Positions 1 through 7,458 of a stretch of 15,957 bases of DNA are shown here, piece after piece (position 1 is the stretch's first letter; each line of letters opens with the position of its first letter). The translations under genes and the position numbers were made by a program. This stretch comes from CAZLGO01 sp964559295 (GTDB taxonomy: Archaea > Methanobacteriota > Methanobacteria > Methanobacteriales > Methanobacteriaceae), in assembly GCA_964559295.1 (NCBI GenBank), contig CAZLGO010000040.1, positions 1-15,957 on the forward strand, given 5' to 3'. A model generated the notes under the pieces. That model was not told where the DNA came from. It did not search any database and was given only the letters and a program-made list of their open reading frames with translations.

Positions 1-481
1 AATCTAATGTCATGTCGCAAACTTCGACTATCAAAACATCATATCCATCAGCGGATGCCTCAAGTATAAGCTTTGTGTATCCTTCAAACCCTCCACCAGC
101 ATTTCCTCCAACAAGGACCTTTAATCCTGCTTTTTTGAGTATCTCCTTTATCATGAAACACGTAGTTGTCTTGCCATTTGTCCCTGTTACACCTATGGTA
201 AAAATTGATCTATGATCTTTTATAACATCAAATAGAAGTTTTTTGGCTGTTCTTATCCTTCTTCCGATTTTACTATTCCATAAACCAGGGCTTAAAACAA
301 CAGCATCAGCTTTATTTATCTTGTCAAAATCATGATAACCCAAATCAAGATCCAGCTTGTCCATATGCTCTAACTTTATATCTTCTTTCAGATCAGAAGC
401 ATAAACATCATATCCATAATCCATGAGGGATTTTACAGCATTTTTACCTTCTACTCCCAATCCAATAACTGCGATTTTCAT
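1..481 (-). CDS. MurD-like Mur ligase family protein, N-terminal part (runs off the left edge)
   Basis: ATP-dependent amide/peptide ligase of the Mur ligase family. Pseudomurein-forming archaea use such enzymes to build wall peptides; bacterial MurD adds D-Glu to UDP-MurNAc-Ala. I translated the minus strand by hand: 160 residues are visible and the C-terminal two thirds lie outside the window. The protein opens with a Rossmann-like MurD N-domain (IGLGVEGKNAV at 6-16, nucleotide-sugar binding in MurD). The ATP P-loop GVTGTNGKTT follows at residues 97-106, and the visible part ends at a VEVCDM strand, roughly where MurD has its Mg-binding acidic residue. The ATG at 481 is chosen because the Rossmann strand begins at residue 2. 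A TATA-like box lies about 25 bases upstream, implying a very short leader, and a weak GATGAT lies just upstream of the ATG. It is divergent from the HtrA gene. Ligase family: sure. Substrate: unknown, since bacterial MurD, MurC and archaeal paralogues share these motifs. Confidence 0.85.
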   Translation of the reverse strand, partial: MKIAVIGLGVEGKNAVKSLMDYGYDVYASDLKEDIKLEHMDKLDLDLGYHDFDKINKADAVVLSPGLWNSKIGRRIRTAKKLLFDVIKDHRSIFTIGVTGTNGKTTTCFMIKEILKKAGLKVLVGGNAGGGFEGYTKLILEASADGYDVLIVEVCDMTLD

Positions 482-503
482 GGTATCATCATTTTTCATA
501 AAA

Positions 504-514
504 CCAATTTAAGT
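504..514 (-). promoter_or_regulatory. TATA-like box of the Mur ligase gene
   Basis: Minus-strand ACTTAAATTGG is centred about 28 bases upstream of the Mur ligase ATG. Normal archaeal spacing would put the start site within a few bases of that ATG, so the mRNA may be nearly leaderless. Identified by eye only. Confidence 0.4.
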
Positions 515-570
515 CTTTTGTGCTGATTAAATTACTAAACATCTTATAACCATATTATCTTCAAAATGAA

Positions 571-578
571 ATATAAAA
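571..578 (+). promoter_or_regulatory. TATA-like box and ribosome binding site of the HtrA gene
   Basis: ATATAAAA at 571-578 is a good archaeal TATA match, but it lies only about 30 bases from the ATG at 604. An alternative box, TTATAA, is at about 544-549 and would leave room for a leader. GGTGGTG at 595-601 fits the archaeal anti-Shine-Dalgarno sequence, which favours the upstream box. Confidence 0.4.
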
Positions 579-603
579 CCAAAAGATAAAAATTGGTGGT
601 GCT

Positions 604-1542
604 ATGTCATTTAATGAGAATGTTATAATCTCTGCGGTAGAAAAGGTGAGTCAAAACGTGGTTAATGTAAGCAGCGTTCGTTTTATACAAAATCATTTTT
701 TGCGTGTAGTTCCCATAAAGGGAGTAGGTTCAGGGCTTATAATCAGTTCTGAAGGTTTTATATTAACAAACAACCATGTTGTGGAAGGAACAGGAAAACT
801 TGAGATAACCTTGGCTGACGGGCGCAGCCTGGAAAGCAGGATAATTGGAAAAGATCCTACCACAGATATAGCAGTGCTCAAAACAAAAACAGACGATCTT
901 TCAAGCGTGGAATTTGGTGATTCTGATAAATTGAAAGTTGGGCAACTTGCAATTGCCATCGGGAATCCATTTGGTCTTTTGGGTGGTCCCACAGTCACTG
1001 TAGGAGTAATAAGTGCGATCGGCCGTTCCATAAGACCTCATGCTAAGATAGTATTGGAGGATCTTATCCAGACAGATGCTGCAATAAATCCTGGAAACAG
1101 TGGTGGACCTCTGTTGGATAGTGATGGTAAGGTGGTTGGTATAAATACAGCCATTATTCCATTCGCCCATGGCATTGGATTTTCAATACCTATAAACACA
1201 GCCATGAGGGTGGCAGAAGAGCTTATTGAGCATGGAAAAGTTATAAGACCCCAACTTGGTATATCTGGGGTGAATGTAGATGAGAAGGTGGCTTCTTATT
1301 ACAATCTTGCCACCAAAAAAGGCGTGTTGGTTTTAGGAATGATAAAAGACGGTCCAGCTCATCGCTCAGGTATGGTTCCAGGAGATGTTATAGTTAAAAT
1401 AAATGGTGCTGAGATACCTAATATGGAAGAACTTCAAAAACAAATCCGCAAAAGGAAAGTAGGAGATGTGATAGAGGTTACAACAATTAGAGAATCCCGC
1501 AAAATGAAAATTGAGGTGACGTTAACCAAGCTGCCCCAATAA
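604..1542 (+). CDS. HtrA/DegP-type trypsin-like serine protease with one PDZ domain
   Basis: ATP-independent serine protease of the HtrA/Deg family (S1C), which degrades or refolds damaged proteins. The catalytic triad is complete: His58 (TNNHVV), Asp88 (TTDIAVLK) and Ser166 (GNSGGPL). GVGSG at 40-44 opens the protease fold. A single PDZ domain fills about residues 215-310, with a QLGISG entry strand and a carboxylate-binding groove followed by GDVIVKINGAEI. The protein has no signal peptide or membrane segment, so unlike bacterial DegP/DegS it should act in the cytoplasm. At 312 residues it is near the length of one-PDZ forms without an export signal. The ATG at 604 follows GGTGGTG. The gene diverges from the Mur ligase and ends one base from the convergent methanogenesis marker gene. 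Family assignment is firm; the natural substrates cannot be read from the sequence. Confidence 0.95.
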   Translation: MSFNENVIISAVEKVSQNVVNVSSVRFIQNHFLRVVPIKGVGSGLIISSEGFILTNNHVVEGTGKLEITLADGRSLESRIIGKDPTTDIAVLKTKTDDLSSVEFGDSDKLKVGQLAIAIGNPFGLLGGPTVTVGVISAIGRSIRPHAKIVLEDLIQTDAAINPGNSGGPLLDSDGKVVGINTAIIPFAHGIGFSIPINTAMRVAEELIEHGKVIRPQLGISGVNVDEKVASYYNLATKKGVLVLGMIKDGPAHRSGMVPGDVIVKINGAEIPNMEELQKQIRKRKVGDVIEVTTIRESRKMKIEVTLTKLPQ

Positions 1543-1543
1543 T

Positions 1544-2416
1544 TTAAGAAAATGGAAAAGGCTGGTCAGATCCAACCACAGGAAGCCTAGCTGATGATAT
1601 AAGCATTGGATGATCAGTCATAATAACTCTTGCTCCAATGATTTGTTTTCCTCTTTTTGTGAGTGCGAAAACAGGGATTCCAACACCTATCTGTAATTTT
1701 GCTTTTGGAGCAATGATCTTGGAAACTGCATCTGATGCACACTGCCAAACCAGATCAGCATGTCCCGAAATCAATCTTGCCTTGTTCTCATCGATTCCTG
1801 TGGTGTGTACAACCAAGATTATAAGTTGGATGTCATGGATTTTTTCAAGTTTTCTTATTTTTGGAAGTATCCCGGCATCATCCCCAATTATCGTTACGGC
1901 AATTTTTCTATAACCTTCTTTTGCGGCTTTTTTTACACCTTCAAACTGATTTATTTGAGCTTTCCTTTTATCTACAACCACAGAATCTGCCTTCTCAATT
2001 TTTTCGATAACCTCATGAATAGGGCATGTCTCAATCAAACCTGTCATTGAAGCTCCTATACCCTGAACAACAGATGGTTTTGTAGCTATTACTGTCCCTG
2101 CTCCATCACATGCTAGGACAGCTGCGTCGATTATTCCAAGCTTCATAGAATCTGCTAACATCTCGGATGCACCGTAGGGTACATCGTAGTTCTTTATTGA
2201 AATTTGACGATCCTTTGTGAACATGCCCATTTTTTTGATTTTCATAAGGACATGTTTTTTTATAAATTCCTTTGTATGTCTGACCCTTTTTCCATAAAAT
2301 CTATCATGGAGTGGACATCTTTTTGTCTTAGGTTCACTTACACTGATTATTTTGCCATCATCAATGACCACTCTGCTTTTTGCAACCTCTATTGTGTGTC
2401 GGTTTTTTTTAGACAT
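1544..2416 (-). CDS. DUF2099 family protein (putative methanogenesis marker protein 8)
   Basis: A 290-residue soluble protein that I recognise as the DUF2099 family, used as putative methanogenesis marker 8 because it follows the distribution of methanogens. Its biochemical role is not established. Visible landmarks are a basic N-terminus, a Cys/His element RCPLHDRFYG at about 33-42, a glycine-rich ACDGAGT stretch, and repeated alternating strand/helix segments (VAVTIIGDDAGI type) suggesting an alpha/beta fold. There are no membrane segments. The ATG at 2416 is preceded by AAGGTGG with a short spacer, a strong archaeal ribosome binding site. It stands alone on its strand: rtcA ends about 160 bases upstream, separated by an inverted repeat, so it probably has its own promoter in that gap. 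Its stop is separated from that of the protease by a single base. Confidence 0.85.
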   Translation of the reverse strand: MSKKNRHTIEVAKSRVVIDDGKIISVSEPKTKRCPLHDRFYGKRVRHTKEFIKKHVLMKIKKMGMFTKDRQISIKNYDVPYGASEMLADSMKLGIIDAAVLACDGAGTVIATKPSVVQGIGASMTGLIETCPIHEVIEKIEKADSVVVDKRKAQINQFEGVKKAAKEGYRKIAVTIIGDDAGILPKIRKLEKIHDIQLIILVVHTTGIDENKARLISGHADLVWQCASDAVSKIIAPKAKLQIGVGIPVFALTKRGKQIIGARVIMTDHPMLISSARLPVVGSDQPFPFS

Positions 2417-2509
2417 TTACCACCTTGTTTTAAATGACTTATACGATTCGAACCATAACACATACTAAAAGCAATTGTTCCTCTTGTGCATTTCTACCTA
2501 TTTTTTTAA

Positions 2510-2579
2510 GATCAGGGATTTATTTGTTTTCAGCTTTAATTACATCCATAGTATTTCATTCATGCGAAAATCCCTAATC
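2510..2579. repeat. Imperfect inverted repeat at the end of rtcA
   Basis: GATCAGGGATTT at 2510-2521 pairs with AAATCCCTAATC at 2568-2579, 11 of 12 positions complementary, around a loop of about 46 bases. The right arm overlaps the TAG stop of rtcA (2574-2576). It could be a 3'-end or processing structure for the rtcA message or part of the control region of the marker 8 gene. The long loop makes a classical terminator unlikely. Confidence 0.45.
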
Positions 2580-3590
2580 AACCTGAATCGTAGCAATCTC
2601 TCCTAAATCACCATGCAAATTGAATTTTTTACCCATTATCCTCTCAACTACATAAATATTTGTGACAGCATGGAGGGTAAGTTCAGCGGTTTTTATCATA
2701 GAATGACCTGCTGCTGCCATGTATGGAATGATCTGATCCCCCATGTACCTATCAAGCGCTGCTTTTTTTGATATATGATATAGAAGCTCGCTGGCAGCTT
2801 CATGTCCAACCAATTCTGCTCTTTTTCCTGGTTCTCCAAGACAACTCCCACCAACCCTTGTTTTTTTTCCCGTCCAAAGCACTATCCCAGATCCAGGTCC
2901 TAAAGCATCATTTGAGTGTTCAGTTTCAATATCAACATCAAATCCTTCCGACTTGAGAATTTCTTCTGCACTTTTCGCCTGTCTTATTGCAACATGCTCC
3001 GGCAGCTTTACACAATGAGATATGCCCTTTATTTTATCTATTTTAAGATCCAAAAGATTTATTGGTTTTATTTTTTTTATGGGATCTATAACAACTTTTA
3101 CAATCCCTCCACCACGAGGGTAATGTCCCCTTCGAACTACTTCTATTTTTGCATTATATCCCATGGATTCAAGAAGTGGTAATGTGATATTCTTCATATA
3201 ATCAACAGGAGGAGCCCATTTAACATCTGTACCTCCTTTAAGCGTGATATCGACCTTGGAACGTGCGAATCCTGCAGGAATCATGAATGCTTGAAGAACT
3301 AAGGTGATACTTCCTGCTGTTTTTATATCTATATTGAAACTGCCACCTTTTAGGGCCTTGGGATAAAAGAAGACATCCTCTGATCCTATCTCCAAACCAT
3401 CAGCAGAGGCGTTGCATAACTCTAAAACAGCTTTTATGGCATTTAAATGCTGAAATGACAAGCCAGGTTTTGGTCTATTTCTTCTAATGTTTTTTATATG
3501 AATTGGTTTTGACGTTAAAGCCGAAAGGGCAGTTGAGATACGAACAATTGCCCCACCACCTTCTCCATAGGAACCATCAATCTCAATCAT
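2574..3590 (-). CDS. rtcA: RNA 3'-terminal phosphate cyclase
   Basis: RtcA uses ATP to convert an RNA 3'-phosphate into a 2',3'-cyclic phosphate, through a covalent AMP on histidine. The protein begins IDGSYGEGGGAIVR, the family signature for substrate binding, then has RPKPGLSFQH. Near the C-terminus AAAGHSMIKTAELTLHAVTN carries the predicted AMP-accepting histidine at about residue 307, close to His309 of the E. coli enzyme. GPGSGIVLW in the middle is also typical. Length is 338 residues, normal for the family. The frame stays open upstream to a TTG at 3623, but I prefer the ATG at 3590 because it gives the conserved start, follows GAAGGA, and overlaps the upstream gene's stop by a few bases (translational coupling). 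It is last in the leftward operon after the NYN and MJ0158-family genes. No RtcB or RtcR is visible nearby. Confidence 0.95.
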   Translation of the reverse strand: MIEIDGSYGEGGGAIVRISTALSALTSKPIHIKNIRRNRPKPGLSFQHLNAIKAVLELCNASADGLEIGSEDVFFYPKALKGGSFNIDIKTAGSITLVLQAFMIPAGFARSKVDITLKGGTDVKWAPPVDYMKNITLPLLESMGYNAKIEVVRRGHYPRGGGIVKVVIDPIKKIKPINLLDLKIDKIKGISHCVKLPEHVAIRQAKSAEEILKSEGFDVDIETEHSNDALGPGSGIVLWTGKKTRVGGSCLGEPGKRAELVGHEAASELLYHISKKAALDRYMGDQIIPYMAAAGHSMIKTAELTLHAVTNIYVVERIMGKKFNLHGDLGEIATIQVD

Positions 3591-4743
3591 ACAAAAGTCC
3601 TTCACATGCCTCTTTATTAGCAATGATCTCCATGAGATTTAAAAGAGTTTGGATCCATGCTTTGATGATGTAATCAGTATCAATACGTTCTGCATCTTTC
3701 GATGCAAGATCTATTCTTATTGTGGGAGAACTTCCAGGCATTCCAACTGCAGGAATGGTTACTATATTGTGGTCTCTCAAAAGAAGCATTGAAAAGACGC
3801 ATGTAACATCCCTTGGCGATAGAGACGTTTTAATGCCTCTTTGCTTTAATTCTTCTATAAGACCCTCTGATGAAAGCATGATGCCAGTTGGAGTTTCCTT
3901 GATGTTTTTTATATTTTTCTCCAAAGCTTTGTAGATTTCCTTTTTTTTATCAAAGGCTTTGAGTATCACATCAGGATTAAAATCTTCCAGTGCCCTTACC
4001 ATTCCTGCGATAAGGGGTGGTTGCGCTTCCAAACCAAACTGGTGTGCCTTTGATTTTATCAAATCTATAAGATCTTCTCTCCCTGCCATAAGTCCTCCTC
4101 TTGGACCGTCCATCAGTTTATCTGTGCTTGTTATTACTAAATCAGCTCCCATATTCATAGCCTTTGGTTGATTGTATATTATAGTCCGCAGTCTTGCCCC
4201 TGAAGCATCATCGACAAAAATAGGAATATCTTTTGATTTTGAGATTTCAACTACCCTCAAAAAATCTTCTTTTTTTATTATATCATGATCCATGGTAGAT
4301 CCTGTTATTATGACAAGGGATGTATTATCTTCAACCTTAAATTCATCTATACTGTCAAATTCGTTATAGAGAGCTCCTACAAGCTTTGTGCTTTTTGGAA
4401 TTGATGGATGGGAAGGAAACTTTGGAAGATAATGGGAAACACTATCACCTGTCTTTACCAGTGCCAATATGGTTGCAAGAATTCCTGATGTTGTCCTGTT
4501 AAAAGCCAGGATCTTCTTTCCACCAAGATGCTCCTTTCCAAGTCTTTGCAGCGATTTTTCAAACAATGCTGGTCCAACATAAGTTTCAAGAAGATCTATA
4601 TCTTTCTTTTTTAAAGGAAATCCACCGGCAAGACCTGTTAGATCATAGAGATTTGATCTTCCATTTTTTAAAATTTTAGATTTTATGATTCTCAAGGCAG
4701 TTTCTCTTCTTCTAACTTCAGCTTCCGGAGAATCAAGAAGCAT
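3583..4743 (-). CDS. MJ0158-family pyridoxal-phosphate enzyme (SelA-like)
   Basis: Fold-type I PLP protein of the archaeal MJ0158 family, distantly related to bacterial selenocysteine synthase SelA. The likely PLP-binding lysine is K209 in STDKLMDGPRGG, matching the SelA pattern. FVDDASGAR about 25 residues earlier supplies the acidic residue facing the cofactor pyridine. NRTTSG lies in the N-terminal third, where these enzymes hold the cofactor phosphate. The C-terminal region has PGSSPTIRIDL, as in SelA-like proteins. At 386 residues it lacks the long N-terminal extension of bacterial SelA. The frame extends to a TTG at 4761, but the ATG at 4743, with GGAG about 10 bases upstream, is better. 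It overlaps the NYN gene upstream and rtcA downstream by a few bases each, so the three are probably co-translated. The reaction is unknown to me, and true selenocysteine synthesis should not be assumed. Confidence 0.85.
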   Translation of the reverse strand: MLLDSPEAEVRRRETALRIIKSKILKNGRSNLYDLTGLAGGFPLKKKDIDLLETYVGPALFEKSLQRLGKEHLGGKKILAFNRTTSGILATILALVKTGDSVSHYLPKFPSHPSIPKSTKLVGALYNEFDSIDEFKVEDNTSLVIITGSTMDHDIIKKEDFLRVVEISKSKDIPIFVDDASGARLRTIIYNQPKAMNMGADLVITSTDKLMDGPRGGLMAGREDLIDLIKSKAHQFGLEAQPPLIAGMVRALEDFNPDVILKAFDKKKEIYKALEKNIKNIKETPTGIMLSSEGLIEELKQRGIKTSLSPRDVTCVFSMLLLRDHNIVTIPAVGMPGSSPTIRIDLASKDAERIDTDYIIKAWIQTLLNLMEIIANKEACEGLLYD

Positions 4744-5245
4744 TTTCTTCTTTCTCCACAAATTTTTTATTCTCGGGTTTTAATGTAATTGCATAGTCTG
4801 CAGAATTTTGCAGGGCTGCGCTAAATCCAGGTTCAGCACCAATCACAATAGTTTCTTTTCCATTTTCCTTTGCCTTGTTTATGATAGGTAGGAAATCTGC
4901 ATCACGAGTCATGAGAGCAACAACATCAATATTAGGATTATAAATCAATTCCATACCTTCCACAGCCATATAAACATCAGTATCGCCTGCAACCACAACA
5001 GGTGTAAATCCTTGATTTGTTATAGCTTCTATAAGTTTATCTGATGCGTATTGATTCAATAGAACTTTACCAACCTTCATATTGCCATATTGGGCAAGGA
5101 TGTTCCTTACAAGATCAAGATTAAGGCTAAATTCCTTCCTCAGCATGTTAGGCCCATCGATCAGAAGACCTATATTTTTACCAGATTCCTTCTTTTTTAA
5201 GGGAATATAATCCTTTAGAGAAGTTAATTTTTCAAATCTAAACAT
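4733..5245 (-). CDS. NYN-domain protein, putative RNase (TIGR00288/DUF88-like)
   Basis: A 170-residue soluble protein with a PIN-like NYN domain, a fold typical of metal-dependent ribonucleases. The acidic metal site is complete: D30 and N33 in LLIDGPN, D88 and D90 in GDTDVYMAVE, and D115 and D117 in TRDADFLPI. About 24 lysine-rich residues precede the domain and a charged tail follows it, possibly for RNA contact. The ATG at 5245 has GGAGG a few bases upstream (TTGGAGGACGATAG), a strong ribosome binding site. It heads the leftward operon; its stop lies inside the start of the MJ0158-family gene. Domain assignment is firm. Nuclease activity and target are inference from fold and residues, strengthened by the RNA-end enzyme RtcA in the same operon. 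Confidence 0.88.
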   Translation of the reverse strand: MFRFEKLTSLKDYIPLKKKESGKNIGLLIDGPNMLRKEFSLNLDLVRNILAQYGNMKVGKVLLNQYASDKLIEAITNQGFTPVVVAGDTDVYMAVEGMELIYNPNIDVVALMTRDADFLPIINKAKENGKETIVIGAEPGFSAALQNSADYAITLKPENKKFVEKEENAS

Positions 5246-5609
5246 CTATCGTCCTCCAACTTATTTTGGTGTTTTTATTTTGAGAATTAATTAATATCGA
5301 CGTTTATTTCAATGCTATTTATTACCTCTTACAGCAGAATTTTATCCTTCTTCCCATCATCTCGATTTATATCAGTTGCATACCTTATTTGTTATTTTGG
5401 GATTCATGAACATATATTTAACTGTATCAACGCTTACCAACACAAATTTTGCATTTGCCTTTGAAGTTCTGTTATACATTTATCATTTAGAAAAATCTTT
5501 AGCGATTGTATGATCTTAAAAACCATAAGCTTGATCAGATATTATTCGCCTTTGGGTTTTTATACCACCGAAAATCAGGGGCAGATTATTTAAAAGTATT
5601 ATAAAGATT
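5246..5609. other. Intergenic gap between the CapA-like gene and the NYN gene
   Basis: These 364 bases hold no intact gene. They contain the ribosome binding site and presumed promoter of the NYN operon at the left end (minus-strand ATTAATTA-rich stretch near 5286-5295), and a broken small ORF with its own TATA-like box between 5372 and 5564, listed separately. I saw no tRNA or clear terminator. Confidence 0.6.
5372..5526 (-). pseudogene. Small frameshifted ORF, unrecognised
   Basis: On the minus strand a TATAAAAA box (5557-5564) is followed about 30 bases later by an ATG at 5526. That ATG opens 30 residues (MVFKIIQSLKIFLNDKC, then a Glu/Gln-rich helix) ending at 5434. A second frame continues immediately from 5437 as VSVDTVKYMFMNPKITNKV and stops at 5372. 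Read together with one frameshift, this would be a protein of about 50 residues. The promoter spacing suggests a leaderless transcript. I do not recognise it. It could equally be chance coding in AT-rich DNA, or a small RNA gene using the same TATA box. Confidence 0.25.
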
Positions 5610-6662
5610 TTATATTTTTGCTGATAATTTACCTTTCCCATCTTGAATACTTATATTTGCATCAGATAACGCCTTCAAATCCTCCAAAAGATTTTCTGCA
5701 TCATGATCATCCATAATTCGAGGACAACAATTCGTAATATAAATTGGATGCAATATCACTTGCGCATTTCCGTTTGATATCCTAAATTCCACGATCATGG
5801 ATTCTTGGCAGGCAGGTGTTATAGCATCAAAAACACAGTTTCCAAGACTATAAAAAATTAATTTTCCTTTGTAATTTTCTATACCCTGCAGTACATGAGG
5901 ATGATGTCCAATTACCAAATCTGCACCCTCGTCTATGCATTTTCTTGATAGTTCATACTGGTTCTTATTGGGAGTGCGTGAAAATTCATTTCCATAATGG
6001 AAAGTAACAATTACAATATCTGATTGGTTTTTAGCCATATTTATACTTTTTTTGATTAATTCCCAGCGAGCAGGTGCGGATCCAGGATTTTTGTCTGTGG
6101 CAGCTGGTATTTCTGCTTCACTAAATTCCAAAAAACTGTCTTTATCAATAAAACTGATAATTGCAATTTTTTTATTATCTACCTCAAAATAGATAGGTTG
6201 TGTAGCTTTCTTGAGATTCTCTCCTGCACCAACATAAGATATATTGTATCTTCTTAAAGCTGCTATACAATCATAAAAACCTCTTTCGCCATAATCCATA
6301 ATATGATTGTTTGCTAAACAAGCAACATCTATGTTATTGTCCTTCAAGATATGCGCATATTTGGGATCTGCCTTTAGGGGAATCGTTTGTTTTACATTTT
6401 CCTCAGAATTTGTAAATGGTGCCTCTAAATTTATGACTACCAAATCTGACCGGTTAAAAATTGGTTTTAAATCTTCAAATACGTTTTCTTCAGCAAGAAT
6501 CCCATCTACACCCCTTCCTAACATGACATCTCCTGTAAAAACAATGGTTATATTAGACGGTTGCGATTGCGGTGCATGTTCGTTAAGCGAAATAAAAAGG
6601 ACAGATAATGCCACAAATAGAGCTAAAAACAAAATCCCGATCAAATAAGTTTTTTTAATCAT
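5610..6662 (-). CDS. CapA/PgsA-family metallophosphatase-like protein, membrane-anchored
   Basis: CapA family (PGA_cap), a calcineurin-like phosphoesterase fold named after the poly-gamma-glutamate capsule proteins. Residues 7-26 form a hydrophobic N-terminal segment after two lysines, an uncleaved anchor or signal peptide, so the domain faces outside. Motifs in order are FTGDVMLGRG (Asp45), VINLEAPF, LANNHIMDYGE, TFHYGNEFSRTPN, LVIGHHPHVLQG and FYSLGNCVFD, all the expected family blocks. At 350 residues the length is usual. The ATG at 6662 overlaps the TatD gene's stop as ATGA, so it is translationally coupled. It is last in the mtxX-uppS-tatD operon. The co-operonic UppS and the Mur ligase nearby suggest a wall or capsule role, but the substrate is unknown; polyglutamate synthesis itself is not supported, since no capB or capC is seen. 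Confidence 0.85.
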   Translation of the reverse strand: MIKKTYLIGILFLALFVALSVLFISLNEHAPQSQPSNITIVFTGDVMLGRGVDGILAEENVFEDLKPIFNRSDLVVINLEAPFTNSEENVKQTIPLKADPKYAHILKDNNIDVACLANNHIMDYGERGFYDCIAALRRYNISYVGAGENLKKATQPIYFEVDNKKIAIISFIDKDSFLEFSEAEIPAATDKNPGSAPARWELIKKSINMAKNQSDIVIVTFHYGNEFSRTPNKNQYELSRKCIDEGADLVIGHHPHVLQGIENYKGKLIFYSLGNCVFDAITPACQESMIVEFRISNGNAQVILHPIYITNCCPRIMDDHDAENLLEDLKALSDANISIQDGKGKLSAKI

Positions 6663-7429
6663 AAAATCACTTTCAAGCCGAAAACATCCCTTGCATTTTT
6701 TTGCGTTGTTTTTCCAACTTCTTCAAATGAAATGGATTTTATATCTGCAATCTTTTTTATAGCTTCTTCTACAAATGCAGGTTCATTCCTAATTCCTTTA
6801 AAAGGCGATAGATAGGGACTATCCGTCTCTGTTAATATGTTTGAAAGTGGTAGATCTTCTACTAAGTTCTGATGATGCGAGGAGAAACAAACCATGGTTG
6901 AAAGGGATATATAGTAACCTTCTTCTATTATTGCGGTTGCTGTTTTAGTATCTCCACCATAACAATGGAATACAACATCTTGGAGTGAATTATATCTTTT
7001 TATTATGTCAAATGCCTTTGATTCAGCATCCCTTGCATGAACAACAAGAGGCATCTCATATTCACATGCTAAATCTATAAATGACTCGAAAACATCTATC
7101 TGTCTTTTTCTTGCTTCATTGTCTTTTACGTGATAAAAATCAAGACCAGTTTCTCCAATTGCAACTGCCTTATCTACATTTAGGTTTACCTCATCTAAAA
7201 CCTCATCAACTACCACAGAATCTGCTTTTGATGCATTTACCGGATGGAATCCTAAAGTACCGTATAAAAATCCTCTATATTTATCTATAAGTTCTAAAGT
7301 TCGTCTGTTTCCACCCAAACTCGCACCTGAATTTATAATTGCAGTCAGTTTTTCTTGTGCCCTTTTTATAACCTCATTCCTGGTTTTATTAAAATCTTTA
7401 AAATCAACGTGACAGTGTGTGTCGATCAT
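6659..7429 (-). CDS. TatD-family metal-dependent hydrolase
   Basis: TatD-type hydrolase of the amidohydrolase-like TIM-barrel superfamily; family members act as metal-dependent DNases and, in some cases, D-aminoacyl-tRNA deacylases. Metal ligands are visible in order: IDTHCHVD (His5, His7), AIGETGLDF (Glu), PLVVHARDA (His), VVFHCYGG (His) and LTETDSPYL (Asp). GTLGFHPVNA also matches. At 256 residues it is a full-length single domain with no signal peptide, so cytoplasmic. The ATG at 7429 follows ATGGAGG at good spacing. It is third in the mtxX operon, 29 bases after uppS, and shares an ATGA overlap with the CapA-like gene. The family is certain; the actual substrate is not predictable from sequence. 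Confidence 0.9.
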   Translation of the reverse strand: MIDTHCHVDFKDFNKTRNEVIKRAQEKLTAIINSGASLGGNRRTLELIDKYRGFLYGTLGFHPVNASKADSVVVDEVLDEVNLNVDKAVAIGETGLDFYHVKDNEARKRQIDVFESFIDLACEYEMPLVVHARDAESKAFDIIKRYNSLQDVVFHCYGGDTKTATAIIEEGYYISLSTMVCFSSHHQNLVEDLPLSNILTETDSPYLSPFKGIRNEPAFVEEAIKKIADIKSISFEEVGKTTQKNARDVFGLKVIL

Positions 7430-7458
7430 CTGAATCCTCCATCATTGAAAAAGGGCTT

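Noticed and set aside
693..1170. Minus-strand open frames inside the protease gene
   Set aside because: They lie opposite a gene with complete catalytic motifs, lack ribosome binding sites and have no protein-like pattern.
3583..4743. Calling the PLP enzyme selenocysteine synthase (selA)
   Set aside because: It lacks the bacterial SelA N-terminal extension, and archaea make Sec by the SepSecS route; the MJ0158 family fits better.
6307..6648. A 113-residue plus-strand frame opposite the CapA-like gene
   Set aside because: It is the shadow of the strongly motif-supported minus-strand gene and shows no domain.
5610..6662. A poly-gamma-glutamate capsule locus
   Set aside because: Only the CapA-like gene is present; no capB- or capC-like partner lies nearby.
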